Shown here piece after piece: positions 7,818 through 14,469 of a stretch of 33,790 bases of DNA. The stretch comes from Butyrivibrio sp. (GTDB lineage: Bacteria; Bacillota; Clostridia; Lachnospirales; Lachnospiraceae): the NCBI RefSeq assembly GCF_017940685.1, contig NZ_JAGAYD010000062.1, positions 1-33,790 on the forward strand, given 5' to 3'. The position numbers and the translations under genes are program-made. Positions within the stretch are counted from its first letter, which is position 1. Every line of letters starts with the position of its first letter. Under the pieces are notes generated by a model, which was not told the origin of the DNA, ran no database searches, and was given only the letters and a program-made list of their open reading frames with translations.

Positions 7818-8393
7818 ATGAATATATTTCTTAACCCGAATCATGAAGAGCAAAAAAGGATTACAACATCCAAAGAGCTTGCCCAATATATCTTAGAAAG
7901 CGGAAATGATATAGAAAAGATGTCAGAGGAAGACCGCACTAAGATGGATGCTAAGATAACTGCCAAGCTTCAATCTGGTAAAAAGCTGTCACAGAAAGAG
8001 ATGGACTATCTAAGAAAAACCAATCCCATCATGTACGCACATGCTTTGAGAGTACAGAGAATGGCAGAGGCTGTAGAGGAACAGCTAAAGCACGCAAAGA
8101 GCAAGGAAGAAGCTGACCAGATTATATCTTCTGCTCTAAGTGGCATATCAAAAAATGATCCTGATAGGGAGTATATCTTTGCTGCAGTCAATCGTATTTC
8201 GACAGAATTTCATAAATCAGGTGCTTATGAGAAACTCCCGAATACAGTTGAAGAGGGAGATAAAGAGGGAAAAGAAAGCGGAGACGTCTTTTCTGATGCG
8301 GAAGATGATGAGGGCGAAGGTTTTGACCTTAAGAACTGGAGCCCACTTAGAGAAGTATATGACAGCCTGCCCACATTTTCTGTAGGAGCGTAA
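7818..8393 (+). CDS. Soluble helical protein, cargo cluster member 1
   Basis: A 191-residue, highly charged and helical protein with no signal peptide or membrane helix. Residues about 55-90 contain LQSGKKLSQKEMDYLRKTNP followed by an Ala/Gln-rich helix; I recall related segments in uncharacterised Lachnospiraceae proteins but no assigned function. The same spacing of residues recurs in the protein encoded at 11545. The C-terminus is acidic (EDDEGEGFDLKNW). AAGGAG lies seven bases upstream of ATG 7818; the in-frame extension to 7731 runs through the hairpin. A sigma-28-type promoter lies upstream, suggesting co-regulation with motility genes. Confidence 0.75.
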   Translation: MNIFLNPNHEEQKRITTSKELAQYILESGNDIEKMSEEDRTKMDAKITAKLQSGKKLSQKEMDYLRKTNPIMYAHALRVQRMAEAVEEQLKHAKSKEEADQIISSALSGISKNDPDREYIFAAVNRISTEFHKSGAYEKLPNTVEEGDKEGKESGDVFSDAEDDEGEGFDLKNWSPLREVYDSLPTFSVGA

Positions 8394-8458
8394 ATGTAAG
8401 TAGAGTATCCGGGACGCGTTGCAGTAGTAACCAGGTTATTCGCTTGAAAGGATAGTTT

Positions 8459-9028
8459 ATGAATGTAATCGGAATAGGAAACTACGGATTAATTAACAGT
8501 AATTACGCTAAGAAAACAAGCACAGATGAAGTACAGGTTTCAACTTCGTTTGCTGATATTGTGCAGAATAAGTTTAATACAGCGGAAGGAACCATGAGCG
8601 TTGGAGAATCGCAGACTAAGGTGTATGCTGACAAGCCATTATGGCATTGGCACGATGGCCCGTTTGGATATAGTGCTGAGGTATACAAGAACGAAGGGGC
8701 CGCTTCAGAATATCTGGTAAAACTAAAATATGACAACGGAAAGGAAGAAGAACGGGTAGTTGATGCAGAAAAGGTAAACGCTTCTTCCTGTAATATGGTT
8801 GACCTGTCTGTAAGAATGTATCATTTGGAGGCGGAGGGTAAAATTGAGAATCCTGCGCCCGATTTGATAGTGGCACATTTATACTTGCAACACAGGATGC
8901 CTAATGCAAATGAGAATACCATTGTTGATTACAGAAGCTGGTTTGAGCAACAGCTTGAATTAGAACTGAATAATGATAGGAATTGGAAGAACATCAATAG
9001 ATGGACGAATCTTTTAGATTATCTGTAA
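8459..9028 (+). CDS. Soluble protein, cargo cluster member 2
   Basis: A 189-residue protein starting MNVIGIGNYGLINSNY with a Ser/Thr/Asn-rich, probably disordered N-terminus (1-45) and no cleavable signal. The middle contains YDNGKEEERVVDAEKVNA then a Met/Leu/Tyr helix, which resembles residues in the next protein (EVRVNDVDPKNATEIEMFAL). The C-terminal part is Trp-, Asn- and Leu-rich (NNDRNWKNINRWTNLLDYL). GAAAGGA lies six bases before ATG. No named family is recognised. It sits 65 bases after member 1 with no terminator between, so probably in the same transcript. Confidence 0.7.
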   Translation: MNVIGIGNYGLINSNYAKKTSTDEVQVSTSFADIVQNKFNTAEGTMSVGESQTKVYADKPLWHWHDGPFGYSAEVYKNEGAASEYLVKLKYDNGKEEERVVDAEKVNASSCNMVDLSVRMYHLEAEGKIENPAPDLIVAHLYLQHRMPNANENTIVDYRSWFEQQLELELNNDRNWKNINRWTNLLDYL

Positions 9029-9041
9029 AAAATGCTATTTA

Positions 9042-9093
9042 CCGCTCGGACCTTTCCGGGGAGCGGTGCAGCTCTGACTGACAGATGAGCTGC
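9042..9093 (+). other. Tandem hairpins between cargo genes 2 and 3
   Basis: CCGCTC (9042-9047) pairs with GAGCGG (9061-9066), and GCAGCTC (9068-9074) pairs with GAGCTGC (9087-9093). Neither is followed by a U-tract, so they look like RNA processing or stability elements between adjacent reading frames rather than terminators. The second ends just before the AAGGAGG ribosome site of the next gene and could shade it. Confidence 0.5.
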
Positions 9094-9108
9094 GGAAAGG
9101 AGGAGACT

Positions 9109-10497
9109 ATGCCATTTGCAGTACAAACAAGTTATAGTCAAACATATCAGTATGGAAGATACAATTCTAAACCAGGTTATACAGATACTGCTTTTGACAC
9201 AGAATTTATGGGGAAAGCGACTTCCCGAACCACTTCATCTAGTGATGGGAAGAATATCGGTATCATGACAATAGGAAGCAGAGGGTTCATTGCCGAATAT
9301 GCCGGTTCTTCGACGGAGCAGGATCCGATCATAAAGGTTGGAGATTATGAGGTTCGAGTGAATGATGTTGACCCGAAGAATGCTACCGAGATAGAGATGT
9401 TCGCATTGACATCTTATATGGATGATAAGGGTCTCACAGATAATACAGGCATGAAGACCTTTAATAAGATGAGAGCATATTCATCTCAGGCTGAATATAA
9501 CGGATTTTGTAATGGAATCGCTGATCCGATGGCAGCATGGTCACAAAATCGTGATTGGACTGCTATCTTACAGAATGCTAAAGAGACCTATCTTGCTATG
9601 CCCAAGGCTTATGAACATGGGTTGAAATGTCAGAATATCATAGACAGTCTGGTATCATGGAGTGATTTCAGAACATATTATAGTAATAGTACTTCAAAAA
9701 CCGTAGATCTGTCGGATGCTATAAAGATGTTTGAAGATGCCAATAAGATATCAGCTCAGGAACTGAAAGAAGAAAAAGACTGGCGCGATATGTCCGCTGA
9801 AGAATGGGATAAGATGCTTGAGGGTGTTGATAATTATATTGACGCTTTTAAGGAACGTTTGCGTGAAATGAAGGAAATGCAGGACGAGGCTGCTCAAAAG
9901 GCGGCTATGGAAGCTGATCCGGAGATGAGGACAATTGCAGCATCATCTGCAGCTTTAGCTGTAGCAACGGGTTTTGATGCCGGAGCATCTTCTGAAACTG
10001 AGGAATCCGGTGAAGTTTCTGCGAAAGACGGCGTTGACCATGAAAAGAACTGGACAAAGAAGCTTAAGACCGATGATCAGACTGTTCTTATGACCGCAAA
10101 GGAAGCGCAGAAGATGGAGAGCAATGCTCTGTCAAAGTATCAGGAGATTCAGCTTGTTGGTACTACATCTGTGGGAGTGTCTTACACAAGTGCCGCTACA
10201 GAGTGCGCATCTGTTGATGAGGACGATAAAAAGGAAAAGGTCTGGACAATCACCTGTATAGGAGCAGACGGGATCAGCAGTAAAAAATGCCAGAACGGTA
10301 AAGTCCTTTCAAGCTGGGAACTAAAATACGAGTCGCCCGAAGATGCGAAGCGAGTTGATGACTTAATTGCAAGCTTCAAGAACGATGAGAACCTCAGATT
10401 TGCTGGAATGAAAGACTTTTGGACTAAGTTTTTAGGCGGAAACATATCCAAGGATGACCTTACATTTACAGGCGACGCCTGGGCTTGGATAAGGTAA
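9109..10497 (+). CDS. Large soluble protein, cargo cluster member 3
   Basis: A 462-residue protein without signal peptide. The N-terminal 45 residues are rich in Tyr, Ser, Thr, Gln and Asn (MPFAVQTSYSQTYQYGRYNS). A first globular part (about 75-200) contains GDYEVRVNDVDPKNATEIEM; a charged helical middle (about 225-320) is rich in Glu, Lys, Met and Ala; a C-terminal domain (about 370-462) contains CIGADGIS, CQNGKV and DENLRFAGMKDFWTKFLGG. I recall this architecture from several unnamed Lachnospiraceae proteins. AAGGAGG is six bases before ATG 9109; the eight-codon upstream extension overlaps the hairpin. It ends in a strong terminator, closing a three-gene transcript. Function unknown. Confidence 0.75.
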   Translation: MPFAVQTSYSQTYQYGRYNSKPGYTDTAFDTEFMGKATSRTTSSSDGKNIGIMTIGSRGFIAEYAGSSTEQDPIIKVGDYEVRVNDVDPKNATEIEMFALTSYMDDKGLTDNTGMKTFNKMRAYSSQAEYNGFCNGIADPMAAWSQNRDWTAILQNAKETYLAMPKAYEHGLKCQNIIDSLVSWSDFRTYYSNSTSKTVDLSDAIKMFEDANKISAQELKEEKDWRDMSAEEWDKMLEGVDNYIDAFKERLREMKEMQDEAAQKAAMEADPEMRTIAASSAALAVATGFDAGASSETEESGEVSAKDGVDHEKNWTKKLKTDDQTVLMTAKEAQKMESNALSKYQEIQLVGTTSVGVSYTSAATECASVDEDDKKEKVWTITCIGADGISSKKCQNGKVLSSWELKYESPEDAKRVDDLIASFKNDENLRFAGMKDFWTKFLGGNISKDDLTFTGDAWAWIR

Positions 10498-10516
10498 AAT
10501 GATAATTCTTTTCAAA

Positions 10517-10551
10517 AAGCCCCGGAAATTTTGTTTTCGGGGTTAATTTTT
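10517..10551 (+). terminator. Rho-independent terminator after cargo gene 3
   Basis: CCCCG (10520-10524) plus GAAA pairs with TTTTCGGGG (10534-10542) around a short AT loop, with flanking A and T runs and TTAATTTTT downstream. It ends the transcript of the 7818-10497 group. Its tail overlaps the -35 region of the next promoter candidate. Confidence 0.85.
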
Positions 10552-10570
10552 GTAAAGCTCTCTCCGATAA
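10544..10570 (+). promoter_or_regulatory. Second sigma-28 type promoter candidate
   Basis: TAAT (10544-10547), 15 bases, then TCCGATAA (10563-10570). Against TAAA-N15-GCCGATAA this matches three of four and seven of eight. It lies 80 bases upstream of the 10650 gene and directly after a terminator, exactly where a promoter for the second cargo group is needed. Together with the similar site at 7685 it suggests both groups share a flagellar-type sigma factor. Confidence 0.5.
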
Positions 10571-10649
10571 ATAGATAGAAGATGACTATAACTGTCTTTT
10601 TGTGCATTGAAACGGATTTCAGTGTTTATCTACAAGGAGGTAGAGTGAT

Positions 10650-11531
10650 ATGGCAGGTATTAGTGGTGTTATTTCTGCATATAGGCAGCCAGATCAGATA
10701 AATAGAGGGTCGGAGCGTACATACGAATCGACTTCTTCTAAAGTTGCGTCAAGCAATTCTTCTAAGGAGAGCCAGACTTCTAAAGTTGAAACAAAAGGCT
10801 TTACTCCTATCGATACTAAAAGTTCCCTTGTACCCAAAGCAACCGAATATGGGAATACTATCGGTGATGTTAAGCTTTCCGATAAGGCAAAAGATTATTA
10901 CAACCAGCTAAAGGGAAAGTTTCATAACATGGAGTTTATTGCTGTCAGCAAGGATATGAAAGCCCAGGTTCAGGCTAATGCGGCGGCTTATGGTAACGCA
11001 AATAAGATGGTTGTTCTTATTGACGAGGAAAAGCTTGAACGCATGGCTACGGATGAGTCCTTCAGGAAGAAATTTGAAGGGATTATCGCTATGTCACAGA
11101 CGAAGATGGCTGAGGCAAAGAACAGTCTTACAAGTAGCGGAGCAAGTGTTAAGAACTTTGGTATGTCGGTAGATTCAAATGGTAAAGAGAACTTCTTTGC
11201 TACGGTAGAAAAATCTCAGGATCTACAGAAAAAACGCATAGAAAAGAAAGCGGCAGAAAAGAAGGCTGCAAAGCAGCAGGAAAAGAAGAAAGCAGAGAAG
11301 AAAGCCCAGGAAGAGCGGATTCAGAAAACAAAGGATAAAAAGGCAGAAAAGACAGACTCAGATAAAGAGGATGCTGAGGCTATTGATAACGAGGAATATA
11401 TTACATTTGAAGCTAATTCTGTGGATGAACTCCTCTTTAAAGTTCAGAATTACTCATACAATAGTGCTGCTGGCAGAGTTATGACGGAGTCGGAGCGCAT
11501 GGTTGGATCGAAGTTTGATATCAAGGGATAA
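10650..11531 (+). CDS. DUF6033-like protein, cargo cluster member 4
   Basis: A 293-residue soluble protein beginning MAGISGVISAYRQPDQ with a Ser/Thr/Lys-rich disordered N-terminus (1-70). Residues about 74-190 (LSDKAKDYYNQLKGKF, MVVLIDEEKLERMATDE, MSQTKMAEAKNSL) match what I remember of the DUF6033 family of Clostridia. A long Lys/Glu/Ala coiled-coil follows (about 190-235), then a short C-terminal domain with FEANSVDELLFKVQNYSYN. No signal peptide or membrane helix. ACAAGGAGG precedes ATG 10650. The downstream gene starts 13 bases after the stop. Function of the family is not established; the N-terminal SGV motif is shared with the next two genes. Confidence 0.75.
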   Translation: MAGISGVISAYRQPDQINRGSERTYESTSSKVASSNSSKESQTSKVETKGFTPIDTKSSLVPKATEYGNTIGDVKLSDKAKDYYNQLKGKFHNMEFIAVSKDMKAQVQANAAAYGNANKMVVLIDEEKLERMATDESFRKKFEGIIAMSQTKMAEAKNSLTSSGASVKNFGMSVDSNGKENFFATVEKSQDLQKKRIEKKAAEKKAAKQQEKKKAEKKAQEERIQKTKDKKAEKTDSDKEDAEAIDNEEYITFEANSVDELLFKVQNYSYNSAAGRVMTESERMVGSKFDIKG

Positions 11532-11544
11532 CGGAGGAATAAGA

Positions 11545-12189
11545 ATGAGTGTTTCAGGTGTTGATTATTCAAGCTTTTTACATACATACGAAGCATACCG
11601 CATTCCCAAGGGGACAAAGGTACAAAATCAGGCTGGAGAAGAGGTCGTTTTATCGAATGAAGAGGATACCTTGGTTCTTACAGAGAAGGCAAGCAGACAA
11701 CTTGTAAAGGATCGAAAAGATTATGTTGGAATGCTTCAGACTCAGGCTGAAATGGCTGCTGAAAAGACTCAGGAAGCTGCTACTGAAAGAATAGCAAAAG
11801 ATCAGGCAAAGGCTATGGCTGTATTTCGTAGTCTGGCAAATGGAGATAATGTTCCCTCGTCAGATGAGCGTAGATTAATGGATTATGACTCTAAGTTATA
11901 TCAAGCTGCAAAGGCTGCACAGGCTATGGCTCAGATGGCGAAGAAAAGAGCGGAATCAAAAGAGTCTGAATGGGATGAACGCGAGGAAGAGGAACAGAGG
12001 AAAAAAGAGAAAATACTTGGAGATGAGTCTAACGAAGCCGCTTTAGCAATAGGAAAAGGATGCCATGAGTTTAACGAGGCTATGAAAGAGAATATTGTAG
12101 AGGTAGATTCTTCAGATATTGACTTCTCATCGTTTAAAACCATGAGCCTTGGAGGCGTTACAGGCGCATATATTGATCTTTCGCTATAG
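11545..12189 (+). CDS. Soluble coiled-coil protein, cargo cluster member 5
   Basis: A 214-residue protein beginning MSVSGVDYSSFLHTYEAYR, mostly helical and charged, no signal peptide. Residues about 75-135 include Gln/Ala/Lys-rich helices and ANGDNVPSSDERRLMDYDSK followed by LYQAAKAAQAM, whose spacing parallels the 7818 protein. Residues 135-160 are almost entirely Glu, Lys and Arg. GGAGG lies seven bases upstream of ATG 11545, while a longer in-frame start at 11503 overlaps the previous gene without a ribosome site. Translationally close to the DUF6033-like gene, so likely one operon. I recall similar unnamed Clostridial proteins; function unknown. Confidence 0.7.
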   Translation: MSVSGVDYSSFLHTYEAYRIPKGTKVQNQAGEEVVLSNEEDTLVLTEKASRQLVKDRKDYVGMLQTQAEMAAEKTQEAATERIAKDQAKAMAVFRSLANGDNVPSSDERRLMDYDSKLYQAAKAAQAMAQMAKKRAESKESEWDEREEEEQRKKEKILGDESNEAALAIGKGCHEFNEAMKENIVEVDSSDIDFSSFKTMSLGGVTGAYIDLSL

Positions 12190-12314
12190 ACAAAAATAGA
12201 TGGAAGTCAGAAAGCAAGGGATGATTTCCTTGAAAGGATACTAAGAAAGTCACGTATGTTTATAGCAAATCTTTAATAGAAATATGTAATCATTTAGTAA
12301 AGGAGGCTGATTTC

Positions 12315-13163
12315 ATGTCAATAGGAATAAGTGGCGTATCACAGGTGGGAGCTAGCACGCAGTATGAGGCACCTGCTGTTAAATCAAGTGAAGACAAGCT
12401 TTCAAAGAAGGCACAGGATTATCTTGCAGATCTTAGAAGTAAGTATGGCGATTATGATTTTATTGTTGCCAACGACTCTGATGATAAGAAGGCGCTTGTA
12501 AAACAGAGCACAAAATCAACGTCTGTCGTATTCTCAACATCAGAGATGGAGAGAATGGCAAAGGATGAAAAATATGCAGCAGAGAAGCTAAAAAATGTAG
12601 ATACAGCGGTCCGTGTTGGCAATAAGATTGCAGAAGGACAGGGAGTTACCTATGAGAAAGGCGGCGCACAGAGTTCCGGATTATATTCAATAAACAAAAT
12701 GAGCAAAGCAGACAGAAGTGCTCTTGTGGATCAGCTTAAAGCAGATATGGAATCCAGAAAATCCCAGCTCATTGATCTCGTTCAGAAAACTTTATCTGGT
12801 CAGGTAGATAGTTTTGGTAAAGCATCCGATGAGAATAGCATTTGGAGAACTCTTGCAAGCGGTAAGTTTACTGTTGATGCAGCTACAAAGGCACAGGCTC
12901 AGAAGGATATTTCCGAAGACGGTTACTGGGGAGTAAAACAGACGTCTCAGAGACTGTTTGACTTTGCGAGTGCTCTTGCAGGTGATGATGTTGACAAGAT
13001 GAAAGAGATGCAGGCTGCTATGGAAAAAGGCTATAAAATGGCCACAAAAGCCTGGGGAAGAGAACTCCCTAGTATCAGTAAGGATACGCTTGATGCAGCT
13101 AACAAACTATTTGACGATTACTATAGATCAAAGGAAGCACCTAAATCAGCAATAGAAGAATAA
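12315..13163 (+). CDS. DUF6033-like protein with conserved C-terminal domain, cargo cluster member 6
   Basis: A 282-residue soluble protein starting MSIGISGVSQVGASTQYEAP. Residues about 30-110 (LSKKAQDYLADLRSKYGDYDFIVA, read as LSKKAQDYLADLRSKYG then DYDFIVA, and FSTSEMERMAKDEKYA) resemble the N-terminal half of the 10650 protein, i.e. a DUF6033-like module. The C-terminal half (about 135-275) contains IWRTLASGKFTVDAATK, DGYWGVKQTSQRLFDFAS and ATKAWGRELPSISKDTLDA, a segment I remember from many Clostridial proteins of unknown role, some near flagellar genes. AGGAGG precedes ATG 12315. A 125-base gap separates it from member 5, with no clear terminator. A terminator follows at 13192. Confidence 0.75.
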   Translation: MSIGISGVSQVGASTQYEAPAVKSSEDKLSKKAQDYLADLRSKYGDYDFIVANDSDDKKALVKQSTKSTSVVFSTSEMERMAKDEKYAAEKLKNVDTAVRVGNKIAEGQGVTYEKGGAQSSGLYSINKMSKADRSALVDQLKADMESRKSQLIDLVQKTLSGQVDSFGKASDENSIWRTLASGKFTVDAATKAQAQKDISEDGYWGVKQTSQRLFDFASALAGDDVDKMKEMQAAMEKGYKMATKAWGRELPSISKDTLDAANKLFDDYYRSKEAPKSAIEE

Positions 13164-13191
13164 GGATATAAGGTTATATTTATCTAGATAT

Positions 13192-13217
13192 AAAGAGCTC
13201 CGGAAACGGGGCTCTTT
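13192..13217 (+). terminator. Rho-independent terminator after cargo gene 6
   Basis: AAAGAGCTCCG (13192-13202 region) pairs with CGGGGCTCTTT around a GAAA-type loop and runs into TTTT. It closes the cargo-gene region. Confidence 0.8.
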
Positions 13218-13239
13218 TGATGCGTAAAAGAATATCGTT

Positions 13240-13281
13240 TGTTATAATAAACCTTAAGAAACGTGATGATTTAAATATAAT
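13240..13281 (+). promoter_or_regulatory. Sigma-A promoter region orphaned by IS66
   Basis: An extended -10 element TGTTATAAT (13240-13248) and a second TATAAT (13276-13281) lie between the terminator and the IS66 insertion point at 13292/13293. No good -35 is present for either. Before the insertion these would have driven the lipoprotein gene whose leader resumes at 16186; now a 2.9-kb element lies between. Confidence 0.4.
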
Positions 13282-13284
13282 GCT

Positions 13285-13292
13285 GAAACGGG
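13285..13292 (+). repeat. IS66 target site duplication, left copy
   Basis: GAAACGGG immediately left of the left inverted repeat; an identical copy lies at 16178-16185 immediately right of the right inverted repeat. Eight bases is the normal duplication length for IS66-family elements. Confidence 0.95.
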
Positions 13293-13425
13293 GTAAATGC
13301 TCCAACGTAGGTACCCTCCCACTCGCCTCGCTGATCTGAGATAATCTCCGTGGTATGTCCACACTCCGAAAACTATGGCCATAGTTTTCATAGTTCCCGG
13401 AGTATCAACTTTAGGAGGTTATCTT

Positions 13426-13830
13426 ATGAGCAAATCAGCAGATCTCACCAAGCAACTTCGATATCAATGCTGGATCGAAGAAGTCAGGGCCTGTAAGGCG
13501 CGGCCTGCAGGTATGTCGGTAAAACGATGGTGCCTAGAGAATGGCATCAAAGAGCAAACTTACTATGATCACTTGCACCGGATCAAAGAGTATGCTATCG
13601 GTGCCGTTGATGAAATAGTACCTGAAACAGCGTTATCTGTCGCCGATAACGGATTGTTATCCACCCCGGCCGAAAAACCACAGACCTTTGTTGAATTGCC
13701 ACTGCCGAAACCAGTAGCAAGGAACCAGCATTCCGTGAAGCTCACTTTAGGAAAAGCCACGATGGAAATCCCCGAGGACATTTCCGACGGATTTCTGATC
13801 CGATTATTCCGGGCTGCCAATCATGCTTAA
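13426..13830 (+). CDS. tnpA: IS66 accessory protein TnpA
   Basis: A 134-residue protein with the small N-terminal helix-turn-helix region typical of IS66 TnpA (YQCWIEEVRACKARPAG, MSVKRWCLENGIKEQTYYDH, about 13-50) and a short C-terminal conserved segment (VKLTLGKATMEIPEDISDGF). In IS66 elements TnpA is needed with TnpB for efficient transposition. TTAGGAGG lies upstream of ATG 13426; the in-frame extension to 13375 falls in an inverted-repeat hairpin region (13366-13394, CCATAGTTTTC-type). The last eight bases overlap tnpB, indicating coupling. Confidence 0.9.
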   Translation: MSKSADLTKQLRYQCWIEEVRACKARPAGMSVKRWCLENGIKEQTYYDHLHRIKEYAIGAVDEIVPETALSVADNGLLSTPAEKPQTFVELPLPKPVARNQHSVKLTLGKATMEIPEDISDGFLIRLFRAANHA

Positions 13831-14185
13831 GGATGCGGCCGGATTCAAGAAAGTGTATCTTGCAACGGGATACACCGACCTGCGGCGAGGAATCGAAGGG
13901 CTGGCTTCGATCGTCCGCTTTCAGTTCAACCTGGATCCGTATGACAAGGACACGATCTTCCTCTTTTGCGGCAAGCGGTGTGACAGGATAAAGGCTCTCA
14001 TCTGGGAGGGAGATGGTTTCCTCTTATGCTACAAGCGTTTGGAAATCGGTGCCTTCAACTGGCCTCGGTCAGCAAACGAGGCCGTTGAAATATCAGAGGA
14101 GCAATATCAAGCTCTGATGATGGGACTGGAAATCATTGCAAAGCACCCGATCACAGAGCTGACAGATCCTCCAAAAGCAATGTAA
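13823..14185 (+). CDS. tnpB: IS66 accessory protein TnpB (Orf2)
   Basis: A 120-residue protein with the IS66 Orf2 signatures: VYLATGYTDLRRGIEGLA near the N-terminus, DTIFLFCGKRCDRIKALIWE in the middle, and GFLLCYKRLEIGAFNWP. Length is normal for the family (about 115-120). Overlaps tnpA by eight bases, so translation is probably coupled. A 284-base gap with RNA hairpins separates it from tnpC. Confidence 0.95.
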   Translation: MLKDAAGFKKVYLATGYTDLRRGIEGLASIVRFQFNLDPYDKDTIFLFCGKRCDRIKALIWEGDGFLLCYKRLEIGAFNWPRSANEAVEISEEQYQALMMGLEIIAKHPITELTDPPKAM

Positions 14186-14248
14186 GTATTGTGCAAAACG
14201 TAGAAAATAATTTGCCACCAAATGGCTGAAATACTGAGCCAATGGGTA

Positions 14249-14395
14249 GTTATCCACCTTCTGCCGGAGAAATGAGGATTGCTTTCCTACTTTTTTCTCA
14301 AAGCGGAACGGATTGTGGATAACAACTCCAAAAAGTCAAAGATTGGAATCGTTTCCTTGGCTTTTTGGAACTGTTATCCACCGTCATTTTGACGG
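14249..14395 (+). promoter_or_regulatory. Competing RNA hairpins between tnpB and tnpC
   Basis: GTGGATAACA (14315-14324) plus TCCAAAAAG (14327-14335) pair with CTTTTTGGA (14361-14369) and TGTTATCCAC (14372-14381), forming a long hairpin. The upstream copy GTTATCCAC (14249-14257) can pair with the same GTGGATAAC, so two folds exclude each other. A further hairpin CCGTC-ATTTT-GACGG ends at 14395. This looks like a switch or attenuator controlling read-through into the transposase gene. Confidence 0.5.
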
Positions 14396-14434
14396 TAAGG
14401 CGAATGCCCGAAAGTCGCATAACAGCGCTGTATT

Positions 14435-14443
14435 TGCTATAAT
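14435..14443 (+). promoter_or_regulatory. Extended -10 promoter for tnpC
   Basis: TGCTATAAT, a TGn-extended perfect -10, 27 bases upstream of the tnpC start. No clear -35 is visible at 16-18 bases. It would give tnpC a transcript independent of tnpAB and downstream of the hairpins. Confidence 0.5.
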
Positions 14444-14469
14444 TAGAACCGTTAGGAAAGGTTCTTGTT

